From Verrucomicrobiaceae bacterium UBA7681 (lineage in GTDB: Bacteria; Verrucomicrobiota; Verrucomicrobiia; Verrucomicrobiales; Verrucomicrobiaceae): DNA of 51,950 nucleotides. The notes below the pieces were generated by a model. That model did no database searches and was not told where the DNA came from. It worked only from the letters and a program-made list of their open reading frames with translations. The stretch lies in assembly GCA_002482965.1 (NCBI GenBank), contig DLGZ01000059.1:294004-345953 (forward strand), given 5' to 3'. This document shows positions 18,279 to 26,678 of this stretch, piece after piece; positions within the stretch are counted from its first letter, which is position 1, and every line of letters starts with the position of its first letter. A program made the translations under genes and the position numbers.

Positions 18279-20372
18279 ATGCGCCGATTCTCCCTCCCGA
18301 TCTTACTCGCCGTCTCCACTGCCAGCTTCGCCGCCGAAGGGGTGGAAGAAAAAAAGAAAAAGGTCAACAAGGCCGCTGACATCCCCGAGGTGGTGATCAC
18401 GGCCACGCGCAGCGCGACTCCGCTGTCCCAGGTGCCTGCGGCGGTGAAGACGCTGGACAAGAAGCAGATGGAGGAGCGGCTAGTGCGCACCTTTCCCGAA
18501 GCGCTGCGGGAGACGCCCGGCGTGACCATTCAGAAGACCTCCAACGGCCAGGGCTCTCCCTTCATCCGCGGCTTCACCGGCTTCCGCAACCTGATGATGG
18601 TCGACGGCATCCGCTTCAACAACTCCACCTTCCGTGATGGACCGAACCAGTACTGGAACACGCTCGATCAGTATGGCCTCGACCGTGTGGAGGTGCTGCC
18701 TTCGCAAGGATCCGTGCTGTATGGCAGCGATGCCATTGGCGGTACGGTGAATGCCTTTACCAAAGGGTCGGGCTTCCTCAGCGAAGCCGAAGGCGGCTTT
18801 TTCTCCCATGGCCGGGCGGATTATCGTTACTCCACAGCGGAACACAGCCATGTGGAGCACCTCGAAACCAGCATCGGCGAAGGGCAGAAGTGGGGCCTGC
18901 ATGCCGGTGTCACCTTGAGCCAGTTTGGTGATGTCACCGACGGCAGCGGACGGCGGCAGCGGAACACCGGGTACGATCAGTGGGCCTTCGATGTGAGGCT
19001 GGACATTGCGCTGGACGACCAGTGGACCTTCACCGCCGCCCATCAGCAGGTGCGCCAGAACGATGTGTGGCGCACGCACTCCACCACCTCCGGCGTTTCC
19101 TTTCAAGGCACCACCGTCGGCACTGACCGCGTGCGACTCTTCGACCAGGAGCGCAGCCTGACGTATGCCCGCCTCGCCGGAAAGGACCTGAACAGTTTCA
19201 TCGACAACGCCAGCCTGACTGTCTCCGTGCAAACCGCAGGCGAAAACCAGTTCCGTGTCACCGGAGGCGGCACTAGATCCTATAACATTGTGGATGTGGA
19301 CACCCTCGGCGCAGATCTCCAGTTCACCAGCGACTCACCCATTGGCACCCTCGTCTATGGCGTCGATTTTTATGAGGATTTTGTGCAATCACATGCCTCG
19401 GACAATCCTTTTCAGGGAGCCGTCGCGGACAACTCCACCTACAGCCTGCTGGGGGTTCACATTCAGGACGCCATCGACCTCGGCGATCGTGTTCATCTCT
19501 TCATCGGAGAGCGTTACACGCATGCCACAGCGAGGCTCGGCAGCTTTCAGAATCCCGTCACTCTCGCTCAGCAGTCTTTTGCCAACAGCTGGGACAACTT
19601 CTCCGGCAGCGTGCGCTTCGTGATCGATCTCGATCAGCGGGACCGCTACTCACTGTATGGAGGCGTATCGCAGGCCTTCCGCGCCCCGAATCTCTCCGAC
19701 CTTTCCCGTTTCGACGTGGCGCTGTCCGGACGCAAAGAAACGCCGGCCACCGACCTGTCCCCGGAAAAATACCTGACCTATGAGATCGGCCTCAAGGCAA
19801 ACACCGAGACCGTCACCGCCAGCCTGGCCTACTTTTACACACGGCTGGACAATCTGATCATCCGGCGCTCCACCACCGTCCCCCTGCAAGACACCAAGTC
19901 CAATGGCGGCGACGGATACATGCAGGGCTTCGAGTTCGCTGCACGCTGGCAGATCGACAAGCACTGGAGCCTCTTCGGCCATGTGGCCTGGGTGGAAGGT
20001 GAGGCGGATCAGTTCATCGGCACCACCACGCAGAAACGCCGCGAGCCGCTGGGCAAAATCTCCCCGCTCGTGGGCTACGCCGGTGTGCGCTGGCAGACCA
20101 CGGACAATCGCTTCTGGACCGAATTCGTCGGTCTCACCTATGGCGAGGCCGGACGCCTGAACACCTCCGACCAACTCGACACGCAGAGAATCCCGCCCAA
20201 CGGCACGCCCTCATTCCTGCTGCTGACGCTGCGCGGTGGCTACTCCGTCACCGAGAACCTCATCCTGACTGCTTCTCTCGATAACCTGCTGAACCAAACC
20301 TACCGCTACCATGGCTCCGGCTCCAACGAGCCCGGTTTTGGCGCGAACCTCGGAGTGACGGTGAAGTTTTAG
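18279..20372 (+). CDS. TonB-dependent outer-membrane receptor
   Basis: I choose the ATG at 18279 (697 aa); the frame extends to a TTG at 18255, but the ATG begins a good signal peptide (MRRFSLPILLAVSTASFAAE). A TonB box-like segment (EVVITATR, about 37-44) is followed by the plug domain: QVPAAVKTLDKKQME, ALRETPGVTIQKTS, PFIRGFTGFRNLMMVDGIRFNN (94-115), VEVLPSQGSVLYGSDAIGGTVN (137-158). The rest is a 22-strand-type barrel ending in VTVKF with a terminal Phe. It imports a large nutrient using the TonB-ExbB-ExbD system; iron-siderophore, haem or cobalamin are the usual cargoes, and the sequence alone does not decide. The plug is closest in feel to haem/iron-type receptors. No partner transport genes are adjacent. 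Confidence 0.9.
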   Translation: MRRFSLPILLAVSTASFAAEGVEEKKKKVNKAADIPEVVITATRSATPLSQVPAAVKTLDKKQMEERLVRTFPEALRETPGVTIQKTSNGQGSPFIRGFTGFRNLMMVDGIRFNNSTFRDGPNQYWNTLDQYGLDRVEVLPSQGSVLYGSDAIGGTVNAFTKGSGFLSEAEGGFFSHGRADYRYSTAEHSHVEHLETSIGEGQKWGLHAGVTLSQFGDVTDGSGRRQRNTGYDQWAFDVRLDIALDDQWTFTAAHQQVRQNDVWRTHSTTSGVSFQGTTVGTDRVRLFDQERSLTYARLAGKDLNSFIDNASLTVSVQTAGENQFRVTGGGTRSYNIVDVDTLGADLQFTSDSPIGTLVYGVDFYEDFVQSHASDNPFQGAVADNSTYSLLGVHIQDAIDLGDRVHLFIGERYTHATARLGSFQNPVTLAQQSFANSWDNFSGSVRFVIDLDQRDRYSLYGGVSQAFRAPNLSDLSRFDVALSGRKETPATDLSPEKYLTYEIGLKANTETVTASLAYFYTRLDNLIIRRSTTVPLQDTKSNGGDGYMQGFEFAARWQIDKHWSLFGHVAWVEGEADQFIGTTTQKRREPLGKISPLVGYAGVRWQTTDNRFWTEFVGLTYGEAGRLNTSDQLDTQRIPPNGTPSFLLLTLRGGYSVTENLILTASLDNLLNQTYRYHGSGSNEPGFGANLGVTVKF

Positions 20373-20396
20373 CCGCAAGGAAAAGGATCGTTCACA

Positions 20397-21032
20397 TCAA
20401 GCATCCACCACTCGCAGCGCGGACTCGGCTGAGGCATCGCTCATGATCCGGCTCGTGAGTCCGGCGATGCTGAACTTCCCGGCATAGGGCACTTGCACAT
20501 GTGTGTCACGGGCCACGATATCCCATTCCAGTCGCAGATACTCGGCGATCACATTGGTGAGGCTGAGCTGGAAAAAATGACCCACTGCCGCCCAAACGAT
20601 GGCGATGTGGCCGTCGCATTTCCCCTGCTCCACCGCCTCACGCAGGCGACCGAGCACGCCCTGATAGCGCGCATGCTTCGTGGATTTGAGCAGCACCGCA
20701 CCCGCCTGGAGACTGCGCTGGCAGACCTCGGGAGAGAGCTGGGCTGAAAGCTTGGAAGCAGCGGTGATGAGACCCGGCAGATCATTCGCACGCGCGCTCT
20801 GCCAGGCAGACTTGAGCGCAGGACCGATGGCCTCGCGCAGCAGACCTTCGCCAAAATCATTCCACTCGGCGACATCCTCCACCAGCAGGACCTCCATGCG
20901 GGCACGCACGCTGCCCAGCAGCCACTTCACCCAGTCCAGTCCACGGGACCAGTCTTCGATGATCTGCGCATCCTCCGCCGTTTCATGCGGCGTTGGCAGC
21001 AGGGTGATGGTGGGAAGCAAATGCAGTTTCAT
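20397..21032 (-). CDS. All-helical hypothetical protein, possibly UreF-like
   Basis: This 211-aa soluble protein is almost entirely helical. The central block (ARANDLPGLITAASKLSA..SPEVCQRSLQAGAVLLKS, about 82-115) and the later GHIAIVWAAVGHFFQLSLTNVIAEYL (about 141-166) follow the pattern of UreF, the urease nickel-insertion accessory protein. The N-terminal block and the C-terminal RLGPLGQ-type end of UreF are missing or changed. No urease or nickel genes lie in the window. It may be a distant relative put to another use, or the likeness may be chance. The stop lies 24 bp from the convergent TonB receptor stop. Confidence 0.45.
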   Translation of the reverse strand: MKLHLLPTITLLPTPHETAEDAQIIEDWSRGLDWVKWLLGSVRARMEVLLVEDVAEWNDFGEGLLREAIGPALKSAWQSARANDLPGLITAASKLSAQLSPEVCQRSLQAGAVLLKSTKHARYQGVLGRLREAVEQGKCDGHIAIVWAAVGHFFQLSLTNVIAEYLRLEWDIVARDTHVQVPYAGKFSIAGLTSRIMSDASAESALRVVDA

Positions 21033-21149
21033 CGCGACAGCAACTCGCGCCGCGGCCTTTGGCGGCGATGTTCAAACCTTCGTTGCATGAACCCGTTCAT
21101 CGCACGAACTATGCCTCCAGTGCAGCAATGCGCGAACAGAATACTTTTC

Positions 21150-21512
21150 ATGAGCGAAGCCTCCCCACTTGACACCTCCACGCCTTGGTATGCCTGCCAG
21201 CGCTGCGGCAACTGCTGCCGCTGGCCGGGCGATGTGCGCGTCACGGACGATGAGGTCACACGCATCGCCGCGTATCTGGACATGCCGCGAATAGAGTTCG
21301 TCGAGCAATGCACGCGGCTGAATGCCAACCGCACCGGGCTGAGCATCATCGACAAGCCGAACGGCGAGTGCCTTTTCCTCGAAGGCGTGAACGTCTGCCT
21401 CATCCAGCCGGTGAAGCCGGTCCAATGCGAAGGCTTTCCCAACACTTGGAATTTTCCCGGCTGGCGCGAGAAGTGCGAAGCGGTGGAAGCTCTCCGCCCT
21501 GACGACCGGTGA
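21150..21512 (+). CDS. YkgJ-family cysteine-cluster protein
   Basis: From the ATG at 21150 the product is 120 aa; an in-frame ATG at 21087 is possible but adds residues without family pattern. The N-terminal cluster CQRCGNCC (Cys16, 19, 22, 23) and later Cys74, Cys83, Cys93 and Cys109 make the set of cysteines typical of the YkgJ/UPF0153 family, thought to bind zinc or an iron-sulfur cluster. The motif order C..CGxCC, then GxCxFL, then CxI.PVKPxQCxxFP is clear. The biochemical role of the family is not established. Cytoplasmic, no membrane segment. Confidence 0.82.
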   Translation: MSEASPLDTSTPWYACQRCGNCCRWPGDVRVTDDEVTRIAAYLDMPRIEFVEQCTRLNANRTGLSIIDKPNGECLFLEGVNVCLIQPVKPVQCEGFPNTWNFPGWREKCEAVEALRPDDR

Positions 21513-21519
21513 TGGCGCG

Positions 21520-21984
21520 CTAGGTGGATGCCGGAGCCGATTTATCCCAGAGGACGGTCTTGGTGTAAGCGTAGGGTTTGCACATCACGATCTTGCTCAC
21601 ATCCGTGCGGATGACGGCAAATTTGTGATAGTCCTCGGTCTCGCAGTACTTGCGGTAGTAGGCCTTGGACTTGCCGGGCATCATGTCCCAGTAGCGCTTC
21701 GCCGCGTCTCCCTCGATCAACCGAGTGTGTCCCGAGAGGTACACAATGGTCTCCATCGAGGAGGAGGCAAACATCCACTCGGCCTGCGGATTCGCACGCA
21801 GGATGGCGGCTTTCTGCGAATTCGGGGCCGTGATGGAAATGATCTCCTCCAGATCCGTGGTGACCTGCGTGGTCATCCAGGCCGAATGCGGATGGCCCTC
21901 GGCATCGGATGTGGCCAGCACGGCATTGCGGCATTTCGCCACCAGCTGGGCGGCGTCTCGTGAGACTTCATTTTCGATGAGCAT
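21520..21984 (-). CDS. Pyridoxamine 5'-phosphate oxidase-like flavin-binding protein
   Basis: This 154-aa protein has the split-barrel fold pattern of the PNPOx-like/general stress protein 26 group: an N-terminal helix, then NAVLATSDAEGHPHSAWM (about 20-37), a strand with ISITAPNSQKAAILRANPQAEWMF (about 49-72), and a strand ending VYLSGHTRLIEG. These are the FMN-binding and dimer-interface blocks. The enzyme activity of this subgroup is usually unknown; FMN or F420 binding is likely. It faces the YkgJ gene tail to tail with 7 bp between stops. Confidence 0.8.
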   Translation of the reverse strand: MLIENEVSRDAAQLVAKCRNAVLATSDAEGHPHSAWMTTQVTTDLEEIISITAPNSQKAAILRANPQAEWMFASSSMETIVYLSGHTRLIEGDAAKRYWDMMPGKSKAYYRKYCETEDYHKFAVIRTDVSKIVMCKPYAYTKTVLWDKSAPAST

Positions 21985-22099
21985 GCTGAAGCAAACGCCA
22001 GATGGCAGGCAACGTCTCCGCGTGGTTTGCCTGTCTTTGCGCCTTTTTTGAAGAACACCGCTTTACTGGACCAGCGGCCCGTGCATGACATCTCCCCGC

Positions 22100-22708
22100 A
22101 TGAAGCAGCAGACCATCGTCACTCTCGACCTCGAAGGCGTTCTCGTCCCCGAAATCTGGATCGCCTTTGCCGAGAAGACCGGCATCCCCGAGCTACGCCG
22201 CACCACGCGCGATGAGCCTGACTACGATGTGCTCATGAAGGGCCGCCTCAAGATCCTCGATGAGCATGGCCTCAAGCTGCCAGACATCCAGCAGGTTATC
22301 GGCACGCTGTCACCCATGGATGGCGCGAACGCCTTCCTCGATGAACTGCGCTCCATCACCCAGGTGATCATTCTGAGCGACACCTTCGCGGAGTTTGCCC
22401 AGCCGCTGATGCGCCAGCTCGCGTGGCCGACGATCTTCTGCCACCAGCTCGATGTCGCTGAGGATGGCCGCATCGTGGACTACAAGCTGCGCCAGCCGAA
22501 CCAGAAGCAGAAGTCTGTGGCCGCCTTCAAGGCGCTGAACTACCGCGTCATCGCCGCCGGTGATTCCTTCAATGACACCACCATGCTCGGCGAGGCCGAT
22601 GTCGGTTTCTTCTTCCACTCCCCGGCCAGCATTCAGGCGCAGTTCCCGCAGTTCAAACCGTTCGATGATTACACCGAACTGCTGGCTGCGATGAAGGCGG
22701 TGCTTTGA
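22100..22708 (+). CDS. thrH: ThrH: phosphoserine phosphatase / homoserine phosphotransferase (HAD family)
   Basis: This 202-aa HAD-superfamily enzyme has the nucleophile motif DLEGVLVPEIW (Asp10, Glu12), which is the ThrH form of the DxDxT motif, with Glu in the second acidic position. Motif II is ILSDTFAEF (Ser93). Motif III has Lys in the NQKQK segment, and motif IV is AAGDSFNDTTML (Asp155, Asp159). ThrH of Pseudomonas hydrolyses phosphoserine and can pass the phosphate to homoserine, linking serine and threonine synthesis. An ATG at 22085 is also in frame, but the family N-terminus fits 22100. It precedes trpE in the same direction (58-bp gap), so an amino-acid biosynthesis pair is plausible. 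Confidence 0.9.
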   Translation: MKQQTIVTLDLEGVLVPEIWIAFAEKTGIPELRRTTRDEPDYDVLMKGRLKILDEHGLKLPDIQQVIGTLSPMDGANAFLDELRSITQVIILSDTFAEFAQPLMRQLAWPTIFCHQLDVAEDGRIVDYKLRQPNQKQKSVAAFKALNYRVIAAGDSFNDTTMLGEADVGFFFHSPASIQAQFPQFKPFDDYTELLAAMKAVL

Positions 22709-22766
22709 AGCATCATTGCCACAACGCGATTTCGCGTCCAGAATGCGAACTCGTTTCACGCCACGC

Positions 22767-24275
22767 ATGCCTCAGCTCCATCTTCAGCCCGACTTCGCCA
22801 CTTTTCAGACGCTCGCGCAGCAGGGCAATCTCGTACCGGTGATGGCGGAACTCGCCGCCGATTACGAAACCCCGCTCTCCGCATTCCAAAAGATCCACGA
22901 TGGCCGTTGCGCCTTCCTGCTGGAGTCTGCGGAACTCACGCAGCACTCCGGTCGCTACTCCCTGCTCGGCAGTTCGCCGCGCATCATCTTCACCGCACGC
23001 GGCCGTGAAATTGAAATCGAGGAGCGCGGCAAGAAGCGCAGCTACACCACCACTGGCGATCCATTGACGGAACTGCAGGAGCTGATGAAGCCCTTCACTC
23101 CGCTGGAAACGCAGCCGCTGCCAGTCTTCCACGGCGGTGCCGTCGGCTACCTGGCCTATGACATGGTGCGCTTCTTTGAGCCCTCGCTTCCCCCACCCAA
23201 CAAGGACGAGCTGGGCCTGCCAGACATGGTCTTCATGGTCACCGACACTGTGCTGGTGTTTGATCACCGCACCCGCCGCCTCTCCATTGTCGCCAACGTC
23301 CACACCGATGAGCATGCCACTCTGGAGGCGGCTTACGACTGGGCGCGCGAGCAGATCGCGGATGTCATTGCCAAACTGGAGAAGCCGCTGGCTGCCAAGC
23401 CGCTGCAAACTTTCGCCCCTGTGGGCGAGATGCCGCCTCCGGTGAGCAACACCACGCAGGAAGAATACGAGGCGATGGTGCTCAAGATGAAGGAGTACAT
23501 CGGCGCCGGTGATATTTTCCAGGGCGTGCCTTCCCAGCGCTTTGAGACGGACTACGATGGCACTACGCTGGATCTCTTCCGCGCACTGCGGCACGTGAAC
23601 CCCAGCCCATACATGTTCTGCATCGACTTCCCGCAGGGCTTCGCGCTGGTCGGCAGTTCGCCGGAGGTGCATGTGAAGTGCATGAACGGCCGCATCGACA
23701 TTCGTCCCATTGCCGGCACTCGCTGGAGGGGCAAGACTGCGGCGGAAGATGATTCACTGGCCCAGGAGCTGCTCAACGATCCCAAAGAACGCGCCGAGCA
23801 CATCATGCTCGTCGATCTCGCACGCAATGATGTCGGACGTGTGGCCGATTACGGCACCGTGCGCGTCAGCGACCTCATGATCATCGAACGTTATTCACAC
23901 GTCATGCACATCGTCTCGAACGTGGACGGTCATCTGCGTGATGACAAGACGGCCTATGACGTCATGCGCGCCACCTTCCCTGCTGGCACCGTGAGCGGCT
24001 CGCCCAAAGTGCGCGCCATGGAGATCATCAACGAGTGTGAGAAGAGCAAGCGCTGCGCTTACGCCGGCGCGGTGGGTTACTTCGGTTTCGATGGCAACCT
24101 CGACTCCTGCATCGCACTGCGCACGTGCGTCGTGAAGGATGGCAAAGCCTATGTACAAGCGGGTGCAGGCATCGTGGCCGACTCCATTCCTGCTGCCGAG
24201 TATCAGGAAACGATCAACAAGGCCACCGGCATGCTGCGTGCGATTCAATGGGCGCGTCAGCTGAGTGCACCGTGA
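22767..24275 (+). CDS. trpE: Anthranilate synthase component I
   Basis: TrpE makes anthranilate from chorismate, using ammonia supplied by the glutamine amidotransferase TrpG; this is the first step of tryptophan synthesis. The 502-aa length fits from the ATG at 22767, where MPQLHLQPDFATFQTLA matches the family start; earlier in-frame TTG (22716) and ATG (22743) codons give a basic, unlikely leader. The tryptophan feedback site LLES is present (51-54), with RYSLLGSSP after it. The C-terminal chorismate-binding domain shows GDIFQGVPSQRF, FALVGSSPE, RPIAGTRWRG, EHIMLVDLARNDVGRV and GTVSGSPKVRAMEII. No trpG or other trp gene follows within the window. Confidence 0.95.
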   Translation: MPQLHLQPDFATFQTLAQQGNLVPVMAELAADYETPLSAFQKIHDGRCAFLLESAELTQHSGRYSLLGSSPRIIFTARGREIEIEERGKKRSYTTTGDPLTELQELMKPFTPLETQPLPVFHGGAVGYLAYDMVRFFEPSLPPPNKDELGLPDMVFMVTDTVLVFDHRTRRLSIVANVHTDEHATLEAAYDWAREQIADVIAKLEKPLAAKPLQTFAPVGEMPPPVSNTTQEEYEAMVLKMKEYIGAGDIFQGVPSQRFETDYDGTTLDLFRALRHVNPSPYMFCIDFPQGFALVGSSPEVHVKCMNGRIDIRPIAGTRWRGKTAAEDDSLAQELLNDPKERAEHIMLVDLARNDVGRVADYGTVRVSDLMIIERYSHVMHIVSNVDGHLRDDKTAYDVMRATFPAGTVSGSPKVRAMEIINECEKSKRCAYAGAVGYFGFDGNLDSCIALRTCVVKDGKAYVQAGAGIVADSIPAAEYQETINKATGMLRAIQWARQLSAP

Positions 24276-24684
24276 GCTGATTGAGTTGCTCACACACTAA
24301 TCACATGGTGCTAACAAGCTAATCACACAGTTGCTCACAATGCGCGAATGCATCACTCAGAAACAGAGAACCCCCCGGCATGCGAAGCCGGGGGGTTCCA
24401 TTGGCGATCCAGCAACCAACAACGATAGAGGACCGATTGGCACGAAATGCTTTAGCTGAGGAAGCTTGCAAACGTGGCCCGCGGGTTGCCCCACAGACGC
24501 GACCATGATAAAAAGTTTTGCCCCTCCCGTCAACCTGCCCACCCCACTTTTGCAAAAAGAAACCGCTGCGTCGCATAAACGAGAGCTAAAACGATGCAAT
24601 TGTTATCAAAATTTTAGCAAAACGATTCTTGACACCCGATTCGACCCTTTCATTCGACCACTAATCAACTGAACACCCCTTGCT
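24276..24684. other. 409-bp trpE-nagZ gap; possible untranslated RNA
   Basis: No protein gene is supported here. Besides the strong hairpin at 24368-24398, the segment 24470-24500 holds GTGGCCCGCGGGTTGCCCCAC, which can fold on itself, and a TTGACA box lies at about 24629-24634, upstream of nagZ. Short ORFs are arginine/cysteine-rich and look random. The strand and extent of any RNA gene cannot be fixed from sequence alone; it does not match tmRNA, SRP RNA, 6S RNA or RNase P as far as I can see. Confidence 0.3.
24368..24398. terminator. Very stable hairpin in the trpE-nagZ gap
   Basis: A perfect 12-bp stem (GAACCCCCCGGC / GCCGGGGGGTTC) closes a 7-base loop. On the plus strand it is not followed by a T-run; on the minus strand it is followed by TCTGTTTCTG, which is U-rich. 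It may end trpE transcription with help, or terminate a minus-strand transcript starting in this gap. Confidence 0.5.
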
Positions 24685-25794
24685 ATGCCTTCCTCAAAAG
24701 ACCTCGGCCAGCTCCTCCTCATGGGCGTCCCCGGCACCGAACTCACTCCTGAAACGGCTGCCCGACTCAAAAAACTCCAGCCCGGCGGCTTCATTTTATT
24801 CGGCCGCAACATCCAGACTCCTGAGCAGGTCCGCAAACTCATCGATGACCTGCGCGACATCTCAGATGTCGAGCCCTTCATCACGATTGATCAGGAGGGC
24901 GGTCGCGTCTCGCGTCTCCGCCTCATTGGTGAAGAACCACCAAACGCTCAATCGCTGCGTGACAAGGGAGATCCCGCACTGATCAAACGCCACGGCAAAA
25001 TCACCGGCCAGCTTTTGCGTCACTTCGGTTTCAATCTCGATCTCTGCCCCGTGCTGGACATCTCGTATGATGATGCAGCGGACAATTCTCTCAAAGGCCG
25101 CACCTATGGCCGCGATCCACAGCAGGTGATCGACAACGCCGGCGTCTTCAATCGTGCCATGCGCGCTGAAGGCATCTTGAGCTGCGGCAAACACTTCCCC
25201 GGCTACGGCCCGGCGGAGTGTGATCCGCATGAGTTCCTGCCCGTCATCACCAAAAGCCGCGAAGAAATGGAACGCAGTGAACTGCTGCCCTACTCCGCCC
25301 TGCTGCCGGAACTCGACAGCGTCATGACCTGCCACAGCAACTACACCGCGTATGATCCGGACCGCGGTCGCTGGCCTGCAAGCCTGAGCCACAACATCGT
25401 GACGAAGCTGCTGCGCCATCAATACGCCTTCGACGGCCTCGCCATGACCGATGACCTCGACATGGGAGCGATCTTGAATGAAGTCACCTTTGAGCAGGCC
25501 ATTCAGGAAGCCGTGCGCGCGGGCAATGACCTCGTCATGATCTGCCACCGGGTGGAAATGGTGGAGCTCGCCCGCCAGCACCTCGAAGGCGTCGAAGCTC
25601 CCGCGCTGCATGATGCTTTGATGCGGATCGAGAAAACCAAGAAGCGCCTCGTGAAGCCAGACAAATTCGATCTCGACCGCTTCGCCGCCATCAACCGTGA
25701 CATCTGGCAGCTTCGCGTCGATACACTCGGCGAGGAAGGCGCAAAAAATCTCAGCGTCGAAGACGGCAAACGTTCCCCCGTGGAGCTGTATTGA
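24685..25794 (+). CDS. nagZ: Beta-N-acetylhexosaminidase (glycoside hydrolase family 3)
   Basis: NagZ removes N-acetylglucosamine from muropeptide fragments during cytoplasmic cell-wall recycling. The 369-aa protein has no signal peptide. The GH3 barrel shows the substrate-binding IDQEGGRVSRL (68-78), GRTYGRDP (138-144), and KHFPGYGPAECDPHE (169-183), which keeps the Asp-x-His dyad (Asp180, His182) of NagZ, although the usual KHFPGHG has Tyr in place of the second His. The nucleophile Asp lies in GLAMTDDLDMGAI (Asp256 or 257). Length and lack of the extra C-terminal GH3 domain fit NagZ rather than larger beta-glucosidases. It converges on the tubulin operon. Confidence 0.88.
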   Translation: MPSSKDLGQLLLMGVPGTELTPETAARLKKLQPGGFILFGRNIQTPEQVRKLIDDLRDISDVEPFITIDQEGGRVSRLRLIGEEPPNAQSLRDKGDPALIKRHGKITGQLLRHFGFNLDLCPVLDISYDDAADNSLKGRTYGRDPQQVIDNAGVFNRAMRAEGILSCGKHFPGYGPAECDPHEFLPVITKSREEMERSELLPYSALLPELDSVMTCHSNYTAYDPDRGRWPASLSHNIVTKLLRHQYAFDGLAMTDDLDMGAILNEVTFEQAIQEAVRAGNDLVMICHRVEMVELARQHLEGVEAPALHDALMRIEKTKKRLVKPDKFDLDRFAAINRDIWQLRVDTLGEEGAKNLSVEDGKRSPVELY

Positions 25795-25810
25795 GAGACT
25801 GCGGATATGA

Positions 25811-25845
25811 CGAATAGGACCTATGCGACAAATAGGTCCTATTCG
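25811..25845. repeat. Perfect 14-bp inverted repeat between nagZ and the tubulin operon
   Basis: CGAATAGGACCTAT, a 7-base loop (GCGACAA) and ATAGGTCCTATTCG form a perfect stem lying between the two convergent stop codons. It lacks a T-run on either side, so it is not a standard intrinsic terminator, but its location suggests that it ends or stabilises the 3' ends of both transcripts. The word AGGACCTAT/ATAGGTCCT resembles an interspersed repeat type and could be one half of such an element. Confidence 0.7.
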
Positions 25846-25850
25846 GGGTC

Positions 25851-26621
25851 TTACAGACTCTTGTCGATCAGTAGAGATGCCGAACGCCGCGGATTCGGGT
25901 GGTAGCCATTCATGGCGGCACGGATGCGCTTGGCGCGATCCACACAGGCCTCGGCCTTTTGGAAATCTCCTGAAGCCTTGTACACCGCCCCCAGATTGAT
26001 AAAAGTCTGCGACAGATCCGCCGGATCCATCTGCCCATCGTTCAGATTCTGCCGGATGGCGAGCGCCCGCTCATGCATCGCCTGGGCACGGTCCACATCC
26101 ATGCTGCTGTAGTAAAGCACACCGAGGTTGTTATAAACGGAGGCCACGCGTGAACTTTGTTCGCCATCGATGCGCTGAAAAGTTTCCAGTGCTTCGCAAT
26201 AATAACCCTCGGCTTTTTCAAACTTGCGCAGCTGTTTGAAAATCATGGCCAGGTTGTTTTTGATCGTGGCCACCTTGTCACTGTCTTGCATGCCATTGTC
26301 AGCACCGATGTTCAGCGCCATCTCATAGAACTCGGCCGCCTTGTCCATGCGACCCCAGCGATCATACAAATGGGCGAGGAGCGAGTAGATGCCGGTCAGC
26401 AGGTCAGGGTCCTGCTTGCGCAATTCCTGCGCACGGAAGAGCGCCTCACGGTAGAGTGACTCGGCCTTGCGGAAGTCCCCCTCCTTCTGCCGCAGGTCAG
26501 CCAGAACACTGATCTGCTCAACCAGCGCACCCACGCGAATCGGGTCGTGGTATGCAAGCCTCCGAGCCTCCTCGACGCTACGGGAGGCGGAGGCAAGTTG
26601 ACGCTCCAAAACAGTGTCCAC
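25851..26621 (-). CDS. bklc: Bacterial kinesin light chain-like TPR protein
   Basis: This 256-aa protein starts with GTG at 26621 and is made of about five tetratricopeptide repeats (roughly 35-68, 76-110, 118-151, 160-193, 204-237). Typical TPR words include LLAHLYDRWGRMDKAAEFYEMAL and VYNNLGVLYYSSMDVDRA. The repeats resemble those of kinesin light chains. It is the third gene of the tubulin operon, in the same place as bklc of Prosthecobacter, where the product has been reported to interact with bacterial tubulin and membranes. The gap to btubB is 57 bp. It has no motor domain, so it is not a motor itself; a tubulin-cargo or tubulin-membrane adaptor role is inferred. Confidence 0.93.
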   Translation of the reverse strand: MDTVLERQLASASRSVEEARRLAYHDPIRVGALVEQISVLADLRQKEGDFRKAESLYREALFRAQELRKQDPDLLTGIYSLLAHLYDRWGRMDKAAEFYEMALNIGADNGMQDSDKVATIKNNLAMIFKQLRKFEKAEGYYCEALETFQRIDGEQSSRVASVYNNLGVLYYSSMDVDRAQAMHERALAIRQNLNDGQMDPADLSQTFINLGAVYKASGDFQKAEACVDRAKRIRAAMNGYHPNPRRSASLLIDKSL

Positions 26622-26678
26622 GTTGGGTTGAAGAATGAGTCACGAGGCCGCGCGAACGAAAAGCCGGCCAGATTCCGG

